NCBI RefSeq assembly: GCF_000024725.1
Contig: NC_013960.1
Coordinates: 3,458,001-3,522,000, forward strand
Direction of reading: 5' to 3'
Origin: Nitrosococcus halophilus Nc 4
GTDB lineage: Bacteria; Pseudomonadota; Gammaproteobacteria; Nitrosococcales; Nitrosococcaceae
Length of the DNA stretch: 64,000 nucleotides
Below are positions 53,538 through 62,517 of this stretch, piece by piece. Each line of letters begins with the position of its first letter. The stretch's first letter is position 1. The position numbers and the translations under genes were made by a program. Below the pieces are notes generated by a model. It was not told the origin of the DNA. It worked only from the letters and a program-made list of their open reading frames with translations, and searched no databases.

Positions 53538-54220
53538 AGGGACAAGAACCCAACATTGATTACGCCGTGGTCCGCAGCCGCCGCTCGACGGTGGACATCA
53601 TCATCGAGCGTGACGGCAGCGTCCTTGTCCGGGCACCGGAGTGGGTCAATGACCAACAGGTGGAGAAAGTCGTCCAGTCCAGACAATACTGGATCTACCA
53701 AAGCCTTGCGGAGTGGCGTGACTTGAATGCAACTCGGGTCCTTCGCGAGTACAAGAACGGGGAAGGTTTCCTATATCTTGGTCGTGCCTATCGCTTGCGC
53801 TTAGCGAATAATCAAGACGCGCCGCTACAGTTCCAGCAGGGCCGCTTCATGCTTCGGCGAGACCTGGTGGAGAGCGGCGACGTGGCCACTGCAAAGGCGG
53901 CTTTCAGAGACTACTATATTGCCCGCGGGCTGGATCGGATCGGTCAGCGGGTAGCCTATTTTGCTCCCAAAGTGGGCGTCGAGCCGACTGATATTGATGT
54001 CCGTGAGCTCGGCCATCGCTGGGCTTCCTGCTCCCCCACCGGCAAGCTCGCCTTTCACTGGAAGTGCATGATGGCGCCCCAAACCATCATCGACTATATC
54101 GTGGTCCACCACCACCGCGACCACACCGATGCCTTCTGGAACGAAGTGGACAAGGTAATGCCGGAGTACCGCGAGCGGAAAGAGTGGCTCCGCAAAAATG
54201 GTGCAGGGTTGGATATCTAG
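53534..54220 (+). CDS. YgjP-like (DUF45) metallopeptidase lacking the HExxH motif
   Basis: A 228-residue protein of the YgjP/SprT-like M48-type family that often ends type I restriction operons. The fold regions are present (VDIIIERDGSVLVRAPEWVN, ELGHRWASCSPTGKLAFHWK, IIDYIVVH, DHTDAFWNEVDKVMPEYRER). The expected zinc motif VVHELCHLHHRDH is VVHHHRDH here (residues 190-197): five residues, E-L-C-H-L, are missing in frame between CAC codons at 54107. The catalytic Glu and one His ligand are thus gone. It starts at GTG 53534, overlapping the hsdR stop. Confidence 0.85.
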   Translation: MKGQEPNIDYAVVRSRRSTVDIIIERDGSVLVRAPEWVNDQQVEKVVQSRQYWIYQSLAEWRDLNATRVLREYKNGEGFLYLGRAYRLRLANNQDAPLQFQQGRFMLRRDLVESGDVATAKAAFRDYYIARGLDRIGQRVAYFAPKVGVEPTDIDVRELGHRWASCSPTGKLAFHWKCMMAPQTIIDYIVVHHHRDHTDAFWNEVDKVMPEYRERKEWLRKNGAGLDI

Positions 54221-54558
54221 GCCATGGGATCTACAACTGTACCCCCTCCTGTCTATTCCCAGATTGTATAGATTCAGTCTAAACAACCACTTGAAGCCTT
54301 AATCGATTGCATTACTTGATTAAACTTTCATAAAATCAATTACTTATGAGGTGTTGGAGGAAGGTGGGTCTGATAAAGAAAATTTATTGCTAGCAAGTTT
54401 AGGGTACACAGCTTCATGTCTACGATCAGAGAGGATTGACATGAGTTATCTGCGCTAGGATGCTACTTTAATCAGAAGAGAAACACACTGGGAAAGTGAA
54501 AGGTTTTGTCATGTCCTGCAAACTAGCCCTACCAGGTAGGAGAGAGAGGTCCTAGACG
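54221..54558. other. right edge of accessory block 2, no gene seen
   Basis: About 340 bp of AT-rich sequence between the peptidase gene and the membrane-protein gene. A TTGACA (54436-54441) could be a -35 box for the latter but no good -10 is at the right spacing. No repeat of the tRNA-Ser 3' end is present, so no attachment site is identified. Confidence 0.35.
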
Positions 54559-55695
54559 GTGCTTCACGTATGGTTGGCACGATTCCTGGCGCCATTGATG
54601 ATCTTGGGACTGCCCCTATTAGGCGCCTGGCTGGATGGCCAATCCTTGGCACCTTACCTGGAATTTCCTCCCACTCCTAAAGCCTGGGACTCCAAGTCCT
54701 TTTCCTGGGCCCTATTTATGGTCACCACCCTGGTGGTGGTCGGGGCGGTCGTTCCCCTCGTCATCCGGGTGTTCAGCGCTGAACCTCCTTCCCCAGAGGG
54801 GACGGCTTATCCCGCCGATTTTCCCCGCTGGGGGTGGTGGGGCGTGGGAATCGTGGCCATTACCTGGGTTCTAGCTTGGAACCGTTTTTCCTGGTTCGCG
54901 CCCCTACAACCCTATACCTTCACCCTGCTCTGGGTGGGTTATATCTGGGTGGTCAATGGACTCACCTTCCAGCGCACTGGACATTGTCTGGTGGTGGACC
55001 GCCCTAAACAGCTATTGCTTCTATTTCCCTTAAGCGCCCTCTTTTGGTGGTTCTTTGAATACCTCAATCTGTTCGCTCAAAACTGGTACTACCTGGGAGA
55101 AAGCAGCGCACCGACTGCTGGGATAAGGGATTTTCTAACCGCTTCCTTACCGTTTTCGACGGTTCTGCCGGCGGTCCTCAGTACCCGGGATTTGCTGGCG
55201 TCTTTTCCTCGCCTCAGCGCCGGACTCGGGAATTACCATCCAGTGCCGGTTCCCTTTCCCCGCTTACTCCCCTGGATAATCTTGCTGGTGGGCGGAGGAG
55301 GATTATTGGGCATTGGCCTTTGGCCGACGTATCTGTTCCCGGCGGTCTGGGTGGCACCGATACTGTTAATCGTCGCCCTTCAGTCCCTGACCGGTGGCCA
55401 CACCTTCTTTTCCCCCTTGACGCAGGGGGATTGGCGCCCCCTCTGGTTACCTGCCCTAGCCGGGCTGATCTGCGGGTTCTTTTGGGAGATGTGGAATGAA
55501 TACAGCTTCTCCCGCTGGGTGTACACTATCCCCCAGGTGCATGGATTCTCTTTGTTTGAGATGCCCTTATTAGGCTATGCGGGTTATCTGCCTTTCGGGT
55601 TGACCTGCGTGGCTACCCTGGATTTCTTTTTGCCGACAAGATTTGATCTCCATCAATTTACTTACCGTCAGATCCTAAAAGCGACCCCCAGGTGA
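54559..55695 (+). CDS. polytopic membrane protein, function unknown
   Basis: A 378-residue hydrophobic protein with about ten predicted membrane helices (e.g. FLAPLMILGLPLLGAWL, ALFMVTTLVVVGAVVPLVI, LLLLFPLSALFWWFFEYLNL, LLPWIILLVGGGGLLGIGLW). WWFFEYLNLFAQNWYY and FFWEMWNEYSFSRWVYTIP are similar W/F-rich half motifs, pointing to an internal duplication. I do not recognise a characterised family. It starts at GTG 54559 with GAGAGG upstream and is followed after 3 bp by an SDR, so both may be co-transcribed. Confidence 0.75.
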   Translation: MLHVWLARFLAPLMILGLPLLGAWLDGQSLAPYLEFPPTPKAWDSKSFSWALFMVTTLVVVGAVVPLVIRVFSAEPPSPEGTAYPADFPRWGWWGVGIVAITWVLAWNRFSWFAPLQPYTFTLLWVGYIWVVNGLTFQRTGHCLVVDRPKQLLLLFPLSALFWWFFEYLNLFAQNWYYLGESSAPTAGIRDFLTASLPFSTVLPAVLSTRDLLASFPRLSAGLGNYHPVPVPFPRLLPWIILLVGGGGLLGIGLWPTYLFPAVWVAPILLIVALQSLTGGHTFFSPLTQGDWRPLWLPALAGLICGFFWEMWNEYSFSRWVYTIPQVHGFSLFEMPLLGYAGYLPFGLTCVATLDFFLPTRFDLHQFTYRQILKATPR

Positions 55696-55698
55696 AAA

Positions 55699-56412
55699 AT
55701 GTGGTTTAAAAAAAACCAGGATGATTTTACCGATCAAGGTGTATTGATCACCGGCGGCTCAAGAGGGATCGGCTTGGTCACCGCCCAAGCCTTTCTGGAA
55801 AAGGGTGCCCGGGTGGCCATCTGTTCTCTCAGTCCCGAGCGGCTCTCTAAGGCCGAACAACAACTGCGCCAGCAGGGAGAAATAATGGCGATACCCGCCG
55901 ATGTGCGAGATTTCCATCAACTTCAGCAATTCGTCAACCAGGCCCAGGCGCAATTTGGTCGGATCGATATCCTGGTTAACAACGCGGGTGTTGCCTGGAG
56001 CGGCGATTTTGTCGAAGAGACCATTGAAAGTATCGATAAGACCGTCGAGGTGAACCTTAAGGGGGTATTGTATGCCACCCATGCTGTATTGCCTCTCATG
56101 GTTAGGCAAAAACGCGGTACCATTATCAATGTGTCCTCGGGGGCGGGACTATCCGGCTTTGCGGGGTTGGTCAGCTACTGCGCTTCCAAATTCGGGGTAG
56201 TGGGATTTACCGAGAGCCTGGCCCAGGAAGTCGGTCCCCAAGGGATTCGGGTTTTCGGGATCTGCCCAGGGAGAGTAGCCACTGATATGCAGGAGGCCGT
56301 ATCAGGACAAAAAATCGGCCTACCCCCTGAAAAAGTTGGCCAAAAGATCGTCCAATTGGCGGGCCGCCATCCGCCGATTTCCACGGGAAAGTGTCTGGTA
56401 ATTTCTTCGTAA
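55699..56412 (+). CDS. short-chain dehydrogenase/reductase
   Basis: A 237-residue classical SDR. TGGSRGIGLV (TGxxxGIG) is at about 18-27, NNAGVAWSGDF at ~93, ISS-type motif VSSGAGLSGFAG carries the catalytic Ser, and YCASK (Tyr-x-x-x-Lys) near 155, then CPGRVATDM. It follows the membrane protein by 3 bp, so a joint role is likely but unknown. Divergent enough from the SDR at 6662 to be a different subfamily. Confidence 0.88.
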   Translation: MWFKKNQDDFTDQGVLITGGSRGIGLVTAQAFLEKGARVAICSLSPERLSKAEQQLRQQGEIMAIPADVRDFHQLQQFVNQAQAQFGRIDILVNNAGVAWSGDFVEETIESIDKTVEVNLKGVLYATHAVLPLMVRQKRGTIINVSSGAGLSGFAGLVSYCASKFGVVGFTESLAQEVGPQGIRVFGICPGRVATDMQEAVSGQKIGLPPEKVGQKIVQLAGRHPPISTGKCLVISS

Positions 56413-56433
56413 GGGATTACCACTCTAAACAAC

Positions 56434-56466
56434 CACAAGGGTACCCCCCTAAGGAGTACCCTTGTG
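56434..56466 (+). terminator. hairpin after the SDR gene
   Basis: CACAAGGGTAC (56434-56444) and GTACCCTTGTG (56456-56466) form a perfect 11-bp stem. There is no T-run on the plus side, so it is either a weak terminator or an mRNA end-protecting structure. Confidence 0.5.
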
Positions 56467-56544
56467 CGCCGAAAAGTAGGCGGAAGATATGAGATACCGG
56501 AGGTAAACAAAACACTTAAGGCTTCACCAGCCCCACTAAGTGGC

Positions 56545-56652
56545 TTAAGACGAACCCAAGCCAATTAGATTGAGGGCTAACACCACGTAGAAAACGATCA
56601 ATACAAAATTGAGCAATGAACTATTGGTTTTACGCTCTTTGCTCTGTTCCAT
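56545..56652 (-). CDS. small single-pass membrane peptide (35 aa)
   Basis: An unlisted short gene: ATG at 56652 with GAGGAG at good spacing, product MEQSKERKTNSSLLNFVLIV then FYVVLALNLIGLGSS and a stop. Charged N-terminus plus one 20-residue hydrophobic helix is the usual shape of a real bacterial small membrane protein. It lies alone in the gap between SDR and LOG genes, on the opposite strand. Function unknown. Confidence 0.5.
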   Translation of the reverse strand: MEQSKERKTNSSLLNFVLIVFYVVLALNLIGLGSS

Positions 56653-56747
56653 TCTCTGCTCCTCATCAGCTATGTTTCAGGATGGGGTCAGAATAAAGAA
56701 TGAAGCTGAAAACAAGCTGAAAAATATCAAGGATAGGTCAATTTATC

Positions 56748-57563
56748 ATGCCCCAAAGACACCGCCATTTGCCAGAAAGCTATCGGAATGAGGAATTTCT
56801 CTCTAGCCGCGAGGCACGATCACTGCGGATACTCTCCGAGTACTTGGAGCCTCAGCGTCGCTTTGCGCGCTACAAGGTGGACGATACGGTGGTGTTTATG
56901 GGCTCAGCCCGTACCGTCTCCCGCGCCCAGGCTGAAAAGGAGCTCAAGGCAGCCGAGGAAGGTCAAGGGGATATCGACAAAGCCAGGCGGCAGCTTGAAA
57001 TGTCGAAATATTATGAGGCCGCTAGGGAACTAGCGCGCCGCCTAACAGAATGGTCCAAGGGATTAAGTGATGAAGAGCGGCGCTTCGTGGTTTGCACCGG
57101 CGGCGGTCCAGGGATTATGGAAGCAGCCAATCGGGGGGCCTCCGAAGCAAAGGGGATCAACGTAGGGTTGACCATCTCCATCCCTATCGAGGAATTTGAT
57201 AATCCCTATATCACCCGCGAACTCTCGTTCCACTTCCATTATTTTTTCATGCGCAAGTTTTGGTTTGCTTATCTGGCAAAAGCCGTTATTGTCTTTCCGG
57301 GCGGCTTCGGGACTCTTGACGAATTGTTTGAACTCCTCACTCTGGTGCAAACGGGCAAAATCCGGAAACACCTTCCCATTGTCCTCTTTGGAAAAGAGTA
57401 CTGGAACGAGACTATCAACTTCGAGGCCCTAGTCCATTACGGGAATATTGATCCCCAGGATCTCAATCTGCTCTATCAGACCGACTCCGTCGATGAAGCC
57501 TATACCTTTCTCGTGGATCACCTCGCCCGATACGCCATCGAGGAACGGGGAGCGATTCTTTAA
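56748..57563 (+). CDS. LOG-family (TIGR00730) protein, long form
   Basis: A 271-residue relative of the protein at 37123. VVFMGSARTVSRAQAEKELK, CTGGGPGIMEAANRGASEAK and VIVFPGGFGTLDELFELLTL carry the fold and the PGGxGTxxE motif; an extra ~40-residue charged insertion (EGQGDIDKARRQLEMSKYYE) follows the first strand. Presumed nucleotide phosphoribohydrolase or PpnN-like nucleosidase. It ends 2 bp before kdsB, so the two are co-transcribed. Confidence 0.88.
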   Translation: MPQRHRHLPESYRNEEFLSSREARSLRILSEYLEPQRRFARYKVDDTVVFMGSARTVSRAQAEKELKAAEEGQGDIDKARRQLEMSKYYEAARELARRLTEWSKGLSDEERRFVVCTGGGPGIMEAANRGASEAKGINVGLTISIPIEEFDNPYITRELSFHFHYFFMRKFWFAYLAKAVIVFPGGFGTLDELFELLTLVQTGKIRKHLPIVLFGKEYWNETINFEALVHYGNIDPQDLNLLYQTDSVDEAYTFLVDHLARYAIEERGAIL

Positions 57564-57565
57564 AA

Positions 57566-58339
57566 ATGCCCTATAAAGTCATTATCCCCGCCCGCTATGG
57601 CTCTAGCCGCCTGCCTGGTAAACCCCTGCTCGATCTGGCCGGTAAACCCATGCTGCTCCATGTCGTAGAAAAAGCCCAAGAAAGTGGCGCGGAGGAAATT
57701 TTGGTGGCTACCGACGATAGGCGCATAGAGGCCATCGTCAAAGGCTGGGGTATCCAGGTCTGTATGACTTCAACCGAGCATAGCTCTGGGACTGAGCGAT
57801 TAGCCGAGGTGGTGGCTCAACAGGATTACTCGAACCAGACCCTTATTGTCAATGTCCAGGGTGATGAACCCCTTTTACCCCCCTCCCTAATCGCCCAGGC
57901 GGCAAAAGATCTAGAACTTCACCCCGAGGCAGATGTGGCCACCTTAAGCGTGAATATCGCCAACCGCGAGGAGTTATTTAATCCCAACATTGTCAAGGTG
58001 GTTCGGGATGCGCAAGGCTATGCTCTTTATTTCAGCCGAGCGCCCATTCCCTGGGCTAGAGAAGATTTTGCCGCTGAGAACAGAATCTGGCCGACTTCCT
58101 GGCCCTATTATCGCCATCTCGGCCTTTACACCTATCGGGCAGGCTTCTTGCGATCCTATCCTCAACTCCCTCCCTGCCCTCTGGAACAAGCCGAGCGCCT
58201 AGAGCAATTGCGGGTCTTATACCATGGGGGCCGAATCCATGTGGCTGTTGCCGATGTGATTCCCCCTCCAGGGGTGGATACCCAGGCTGATCTGGAACAA
58301 GCTAGGCAATTGCTAGCCCAGAAAGACCATCCCGCCTAA
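57566..58339 (+). CDS. kdsB: 3-deoxy-manno-octulosonate cytidylyltransferase
   Basis: A 257-residue CMP-KDO synthetase activating KDO for LPS inner core. PARYGSSRLPGKPLLDLAGK is the CTP-binding start; VQGDEPLLPP and YFSRAPIPWAR follow, and HLGLYTYRAGFL is the KDO-binding part. Length is normal. It follows the LOG gene by 2 bp. Functionally linked to the LPS genes at 26-33 kb but transcribed separately. Confidence 0.95.
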   Translation: MPYKVIIPARYGSSRLPGKPLLDLAGKPMLLHVVEKAQESGAEEILVATDDRRIEAIVKGWGIQVCMTSTEHSSGTERLAEVVAQQDYSNQTLIVNVQGDEPLLPPSLIAQAAKDLELHPEADVATLSVNIANREELFNPNIVKVVRDAQGYALYFSRAPIPWAREDFAAENRIWPTSWPYYRHLGLYTYRAGFLRSYPQLPPCPLEQAERLEQLRVLYHGGRIHVAVADVIPPPGVDTQADLEQARQLLAQKDHPA

Positions 58340-58366
58340 AGATAGAAGACCACCAAACGATTACAT

Positions 58367-58642
58367 TTAAGGGGACAAAAATTGCAAAACCCCCAGGGCT
58401 AGAAACCCAGGAGTCAACTGTCCAGAAGGATCTCGAACCCTAACTTCTAAGATCTGGGGCACACGGCGGCGCGCCTTGCCGAACTGATCAGGCTGGATTA
58501 CCCTATGGCAGACGGCCTCCTGAAGCACCAGTACTGGACCCTCCTCTAAAACCTCAATCACTTGGCAAGGAATTCCTTGATGCTGGACCTGGTGTCCAAT
58601 AAGACGTCGCAGAGATGGGATGGCGATAGAGTCGGGGAACAT
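58367..58642 (-). CDS. hypothetical protein, small beta-rich
   Basis: A 91-residue frame opposite the flanking genes (MFPDSIAIPSLRRLIGHQVQ, then IPCQVIEVLEEGPVLVLQEA and ILEVRVRDPSG). Composition and the run of short Val/Leu strands look protein-like and it fills the gap between kdsB and the phosphatase without overlap. No family is recognised. The start at 58642 lacks a strong ribosome site. Confidence 0.6.
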   Translation of the reverse strand: MFPDSIAIPSLRRLIGHQVQHQGIPCQVIEVLEEGPVLVLQEAVCHRVIQPDQFGKARRRVPQILEVRVRDPSGQLTPGFLALGVLQFLSP

Positions 58643-58668
58643 ATTAGCGTTTACAGTGGCATGAGATC

Positions 58669-59205
58669 ATGATTCTAAAAAAATGGCTCCAAAACAAACA
58701 AACTCCCTTTAACCCCACTGAGGGCAAGGTTGGGATCCTGTTTATTTGTATGGCTAACTTCTGCCGCTCTCCCATGGCCAAAGGCCTTTTCCAGCGGTTA
58801 GTAACACATCATCACCTTGACCATGCCATTTTCGTTGATGCTGCTGGCACCCATGGCCATTTTGCTGGCGAGCGTCCGGATCCGCGGGCCCGAGCATGCT
58901 GTCGACAGCGGGGTATTTGTATCGACCACTACCGCGCCCGGCAGATCCAATACACGGACTTTATTCACTTTGATTACCTTGTCGCCATGGACCGCTCAAA
59001 CTTGGCGTTGTTACAAAAACTAGCCCCGGCCAGTCAGCTCGGAAAGATCCGGCTACTTCTTGAGTTAGCGCCCCATTTGGGAAAACAAGACGTCCCCGAT
59101 CCCTATTATGGCCCTCCTGCTGAGTTTGAAGAGGTCTTAGACCTTATTGAGGAGGCCGCTCATGGCCTCCTCAAAGAAATCCGCCAGCGACACTTAAGCC
59201 CCTAA
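58669..59205 (+). CDS. low-molecular-weight protein-tyrosine phosphatase
   Basis: A 178-residue LMW-PTP. The P-loop CMANFCRSP (Cys27-x5-Arg33) and the general-acid loop [20 protein letters not shown] (DPYYG, about 142-146) are both intact. It dephosphorylates phosphotyrosine proteins, in many bacteria those controlling exopolysaccharide export, though no tyrosine kinase is in this window. It ends 4 bp into the convergent rne gene. Confidence 0.92.
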   Translation: MILKKWLQNKQTPFNPTEGKVGILFICMANFCRSPMAKGLFQRLVTHHHLDHAIFVDAAGTHGHFAGERPDPRARACCRQRGICIDHYRARQIQYTDFIHFDYLVAMDRSNLALLQKLAPASQLGKIRLLLELAPHLGKQDVPDPYYGPPAEFEEVLDLIEEAAHGLLKEIRQRHLSP

Positions 59206-61559
59206 CCGGAAGACTCTTTCCTCACTGCGGGAGGCAACATTTGTGTCTGTTCTTCCACCACGGAGATGGGTGCAGGCAATTTTGGCGCCTCTTCGGCAAC
59301 GACCGCCCGCTCATTCGCCGCCACCACCTTTGCCGGCCCAGGAGATATCGATTCCCGGGAACCTCCCCCTTGCCCCTCCTCCGAGGAGGCTTTTTTCTCC
59401 TTGGAAACGGCTGTCTCTGGAGGCGATTTGGAGGAAGCCTCTTTTAACTCTGAAGAAAGCGCAGGGTTTTTTTCAGCATTTCCCGTTTCTTTAGGTTGCT
59501 TCCCTGCTGCCCCATCACCTCTACTCCCGCTGCTGCTGTGACGGTGCCTATTGGCTGCACTGGAGCGAGAACGGCGACCCCCCCGGCGCCCCCGGGTGGA
59601 GCTCCTTGAGGAGGTGCTTTCCCCAGATTTCTGCCTCTCCTGGGTTTCCTTGACTTCGGGTGCCGGTTGAACACTCCCCACCTCTGGAGAAACTTCCTTG
59701 CTCTGGGTATTTTCCCTGCGATTTTGCCTCCGACCCGAACTGCGTCGCCCCCTACCATGGGATCTCCCACGGCGAGAAGCCACACGCTCCTGTCTACTCG
59801 GCTCTCCAGGAGTTGCTGCAGTCTCCTGATTCGATACCTCCGGTGCTTCTGGCTCTTGCTCGCCCCCTATCAGCACCTTCCAGAAATGCCTTAAAAAGTG
59901 AGGTTGAGCAGCCGGTGCCGCTGGTTTCGGTCCAGGCGGGGGAAGCGAGGGAGAAACCCCTTTAACCAAGGGCTGATCCGGAGCAACGCTAGGTGCGGCA
60001 AACACCAGATTCTTAGACTCCGGTTCATTCGCCATCTGGTAGCTTTGCATTTCAAGCCGTTTATCCGTCCGCCCCTCTTCTTTCCCCTTGTCCTTAACTC
60101 GCTCAATTTTGAAAGCAGGGGTTTCCAGATGGGGATTAGGCACTAAAAATAAATGCACCTCATATCGCTTTTCAATGGTGGCAAGGTTGGTTCGCTTCTC
60201 GTTGAGCAAAAAGGAAGCCACTGAAATAGGAAGTTGAACCACCATGCGAGCGGTCTTTTCTTTAGCTGCCCCTTCCTCGACAAGGCGCAAAACCGATAGA
60301 CCCAGGGATTCTACCCCTCTCACATGACCCCGGCCACTACAACGGGGGCAGACCACCTGATGGGCTTCCCCTAGAGACGGTCGCAACCGTTGCCGCGACA
60401 TCTCTAGAAGCCCAAATCTGGAAATACGACCCACTTGTACCCGCGCCCGATCTTCACGCAAGCACTCCCGCAGCCGATTCTCAACCGCCCGCTGGTTACG
60501 TAAGGGGGCCATATCGATAAAGTCGATAACAATCAATCCCCCCAAATCACGTAATTTTAACTGGCGTGCTATCTCCTCCGCCGATTCTAAGTTGGTTGAA
60601 AGCGCCGTCTCCTCAATATCCTCCCCCTTATTCGCCCGCGCTGAGTTGATATCGATGGTGGTCAGGGCCTCGGTGTAATCGATGACGATTGCACCACCGG
60701 AAGGTAGCGCAACCTCATGCTGGAATGCAGTTTCGATTTGGCTCTCAATTTGAAAGCGGGTGAACAGGGAAACCTTATCTTGGTAGAGCTTAAGCTTCTG
60801 CAACTCATGGGGCATCACTTGCCGCATGAAATCATAAGCCCGCTGATAGACATCCGGGGTATCGATCAGGATTTCGCCAACATCTAAGCGCAAGTAATCC
60901 CGTAATGCGCGAATAATGACATCGCTTTCCTGATAAATGAGGAAAGGCGCTGGCCGCTCTTGAGCGGCGACCTGGATAGCCTGCCAAAGATGGAGCAAAT
61001 AATTAAGGTCCCACTGCAATTCTTCCGTGCTCTTACCTAGAGCCGCAGTCCGAGCAATAAGCCCCATGCCCTCAGGCACCTCAAGAGCACGCATTGCTTC
61101 TAAAAGCGCGCTTCGCTCTTCCCCTTCGATCCGACGAGAAACTCCCCCAGCCCTAGGGTTGTTGGGCATCAATACAAGATACCGCCCCGCCAGACTCACA
61201 AACGTAGAAAGCGCGGCCCCTTTATTACCCCGCTCCTCCTTTTCCACCTGGACGAGTAACTCTTGCCCTTCCTTGAGCACTTCTTGGACTTTAAGTCGCT
61301 CCCCAGGTTCTCCTTGATGGGGCTGAAAATAGCCGCGCGCCACCTCCTTGAGAGGTAAAAACCCCTGGCGATCAGCACCATAATCTACGAATACGGCCTC
61401 TAAACTCGGTTCAATCCGAGTAATTTTGCCCTTATAAACATTGGCTTTTTTCTGTTCCCGAGCCGGATTTTCAATATCTAAATCTTGCAAGTGCTGGCCA
61501 TCGACCATCGCCACTCGCAACTCTTCCGCATGAGTTGCATTAATAAGCATTCTTTTCAT
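59202..61559 (-). CDS. rne: ribonuclease E
   Basis: A 785-residue RNase E, the core endonuclease of mRNA decay and rRNA/tRNA processing. The S1 domain (about 38-120), 5'-sensor and DNase I-like catalytic region ([20 protein letters not shown] and [20 protein letters not shown] with the metal Asp residues) and the Zn-link CPRCSGRG are intact. The C-terminal ~280 residues are disordered, with Arg/Gly/Ser-rich RNA-binding stretches ([34 protein letters not shown]) and a Pro-rich tail, a short scaffold compared with E. coli (1061 aa). Confidence 0.95.
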   Translation of the reverse strand: MKRMLINATHAEELRVAMVDGQHLQDLDIENPAREQKKANVYKGKITRIEPSLEAVFVDYGADRQGFLPLKEVARGYFQPHQGEPGERLKVQEVLKEGQELLVQVEKEERGNKGAALSTFVSLAGRYLVLMPNNPRAGGVSRRIEGEERSALLEAMRALEVPEGMGLIARTAALGKSTEELQWDLNYLLHLWQAIQVAAQERPAPFLIYQESDVIIRALRDYLRLDVGEILIDTPDVYQRAYDFMRQVMPHELQKLKLYQDKVSLFTRFQIESQIETAFQHEVALPSGGAIVIDYTEALTTIDINSARANKGEDIEETALSTNLESAEEIARQLKLRDLGGLIVIDFIDMAPLRNQRAVENRLRECLREDRARVQVGRISRFGLLEMSRQRLRPSLGEAHQVVCPRCSGRGHVRGVESLGLSVLRLVEEGAAKEKTARMVVQLPISVASFLLNEKRTNLATIEKRYEVHLFLVPNPHLETPAFKIERVKDKGKEEGRTDKRLEMQSYQMANEPESKNLVFAAPSVAPDQPLVKGVSPSLPPPGPKPAAPAAQPHFLRHFWKVLIGGEQEPEAPEVSNQETAATPGEPSRQERVASRRGRSHGRGRRSSGRRQNRRENTQSKEVSPEVGSVQPAPEVKETQERQKSGESTSSRSSTRGRRGGRRSRSSAANRHRHSSSGSRGDGAAGKQPKETGNAEKNPALSSELKEASSKSPPETAVSKEKKASSEEGQGGGSRESISPGPAKVVAANERAVVAEEAPKLPAPISVVEEQTQMLPPAVRKESSG

Positions 61560-62517
61560 GAATCTCGTTCCTTAATTTCCACGCATATTCACACCCGCGG
61601 CTAAACTCCCTGCCTATTCAAGAACCTGAGCACTTCAGACTCAATAAGCAGCAATCATCCGCAGATGCCTGCGAGAGAAACGAGAGTGGCGCTTAAGACG
61701 CCAGTTTTCGTATGAGGTCTATGACTTTAAGCCTGGAAAACCTCGAGAATAGGGTAGAGAAAAGTCGGGCGGCCCTGCCTGCCGATAAAAGGTACCGGCA
61801 CCACTTGCCCGCCTAGCTAACCTCCTCCAATTGAGGTGAAAATGACAGCCAATACTCAGCACGCTTAACCAAACTGCCATTACTCATCCCTTCTGCGGAA
61901 AAGCTCCGCATAAACACCTACTCGCATAACTTGCCTGCCAAAAGCTCATCCTGCGGTACATACCAATAACTTGAGTGAAGTGCATGCACTTTTTGCAGGT
62001 ACAGCAATATTCTTCACCCTTCCACCTATCAGCTTATTGCCTAAGCCTATGGTCAGCAGGATCGCCTAAACTTTTTTCAGTTCCAGCGCGGTTTATCATC
62101 ATAATAACCTCAAGGCTACTCGTTACTTCTCGCAAAACCTTGTTCTCTCGCCGCAGCCTTGACACCATCCTATGATCACCAGGAACTGGTACGGCGCGGC
62201 CTGTAAAAATCCCTCACTATGTTCTATCGGACATATAGCTTATATGTCTTACATGAAGACAAGGGCCTAGCCATGTTAAGCCCAAAAGTTTGATCTTATT
62301 TCAATCAATAGTGCCGCCCTATGGAAACCCATTGCTTAATTACAGGCGGGCAGTCACCCCCCCATGTTATACATGATTAGACAATTTTTTTTAAAAACAG
62401 TGCCTTCAAACGGGTACCTCCACTACTCACACCACGGTCTTTGGGGTGATGAAGCAACTCTTTGCAATATATCAGGCTGCCCCTTTAGCATCAAATACAA
62501 GAGAAAGAACCATAAAC
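61560..62517. other. long non-coding region upstream of rne
   Basis: About 960 bp between the rne start and the rarA stop. In other gammaproteobacteria rne has a long 5' UTR that RNase E itself cleaves for autoregulation; the length here fits that. It includes a GACATATA-GCT-TATATGTC dyad (62230-62248). A 66-codon frame at 61975-62175 has no ribosome site or family. No RNA gene is recognised, but a small RNA could be hidden here. Confidence 0.45.
62230..62248. promoter_or_regulatory. perfect dyad upstream of rne
   Basis: GACATATA and TATATGTC with a 3-bp spacer form a perfect 8-bp inverted repeat, an operator-like site of unknown factor about 670 bp from the rne start and 280 bp from the rarA stop. 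Confidence 0.35.

Noticed and set aside
54436-54469. Sigma-70 promoter for the membrane-protein gene
   Set aside because: TTGACA is perfect but no acceptable -10 occurs at 16-18 bp spacing.
61975-62175. 66-codon ORF upstream of rne
   Set aside because: No ribosome site, no recognisable domain, and it lies in a region expected to be an untranslated leader.
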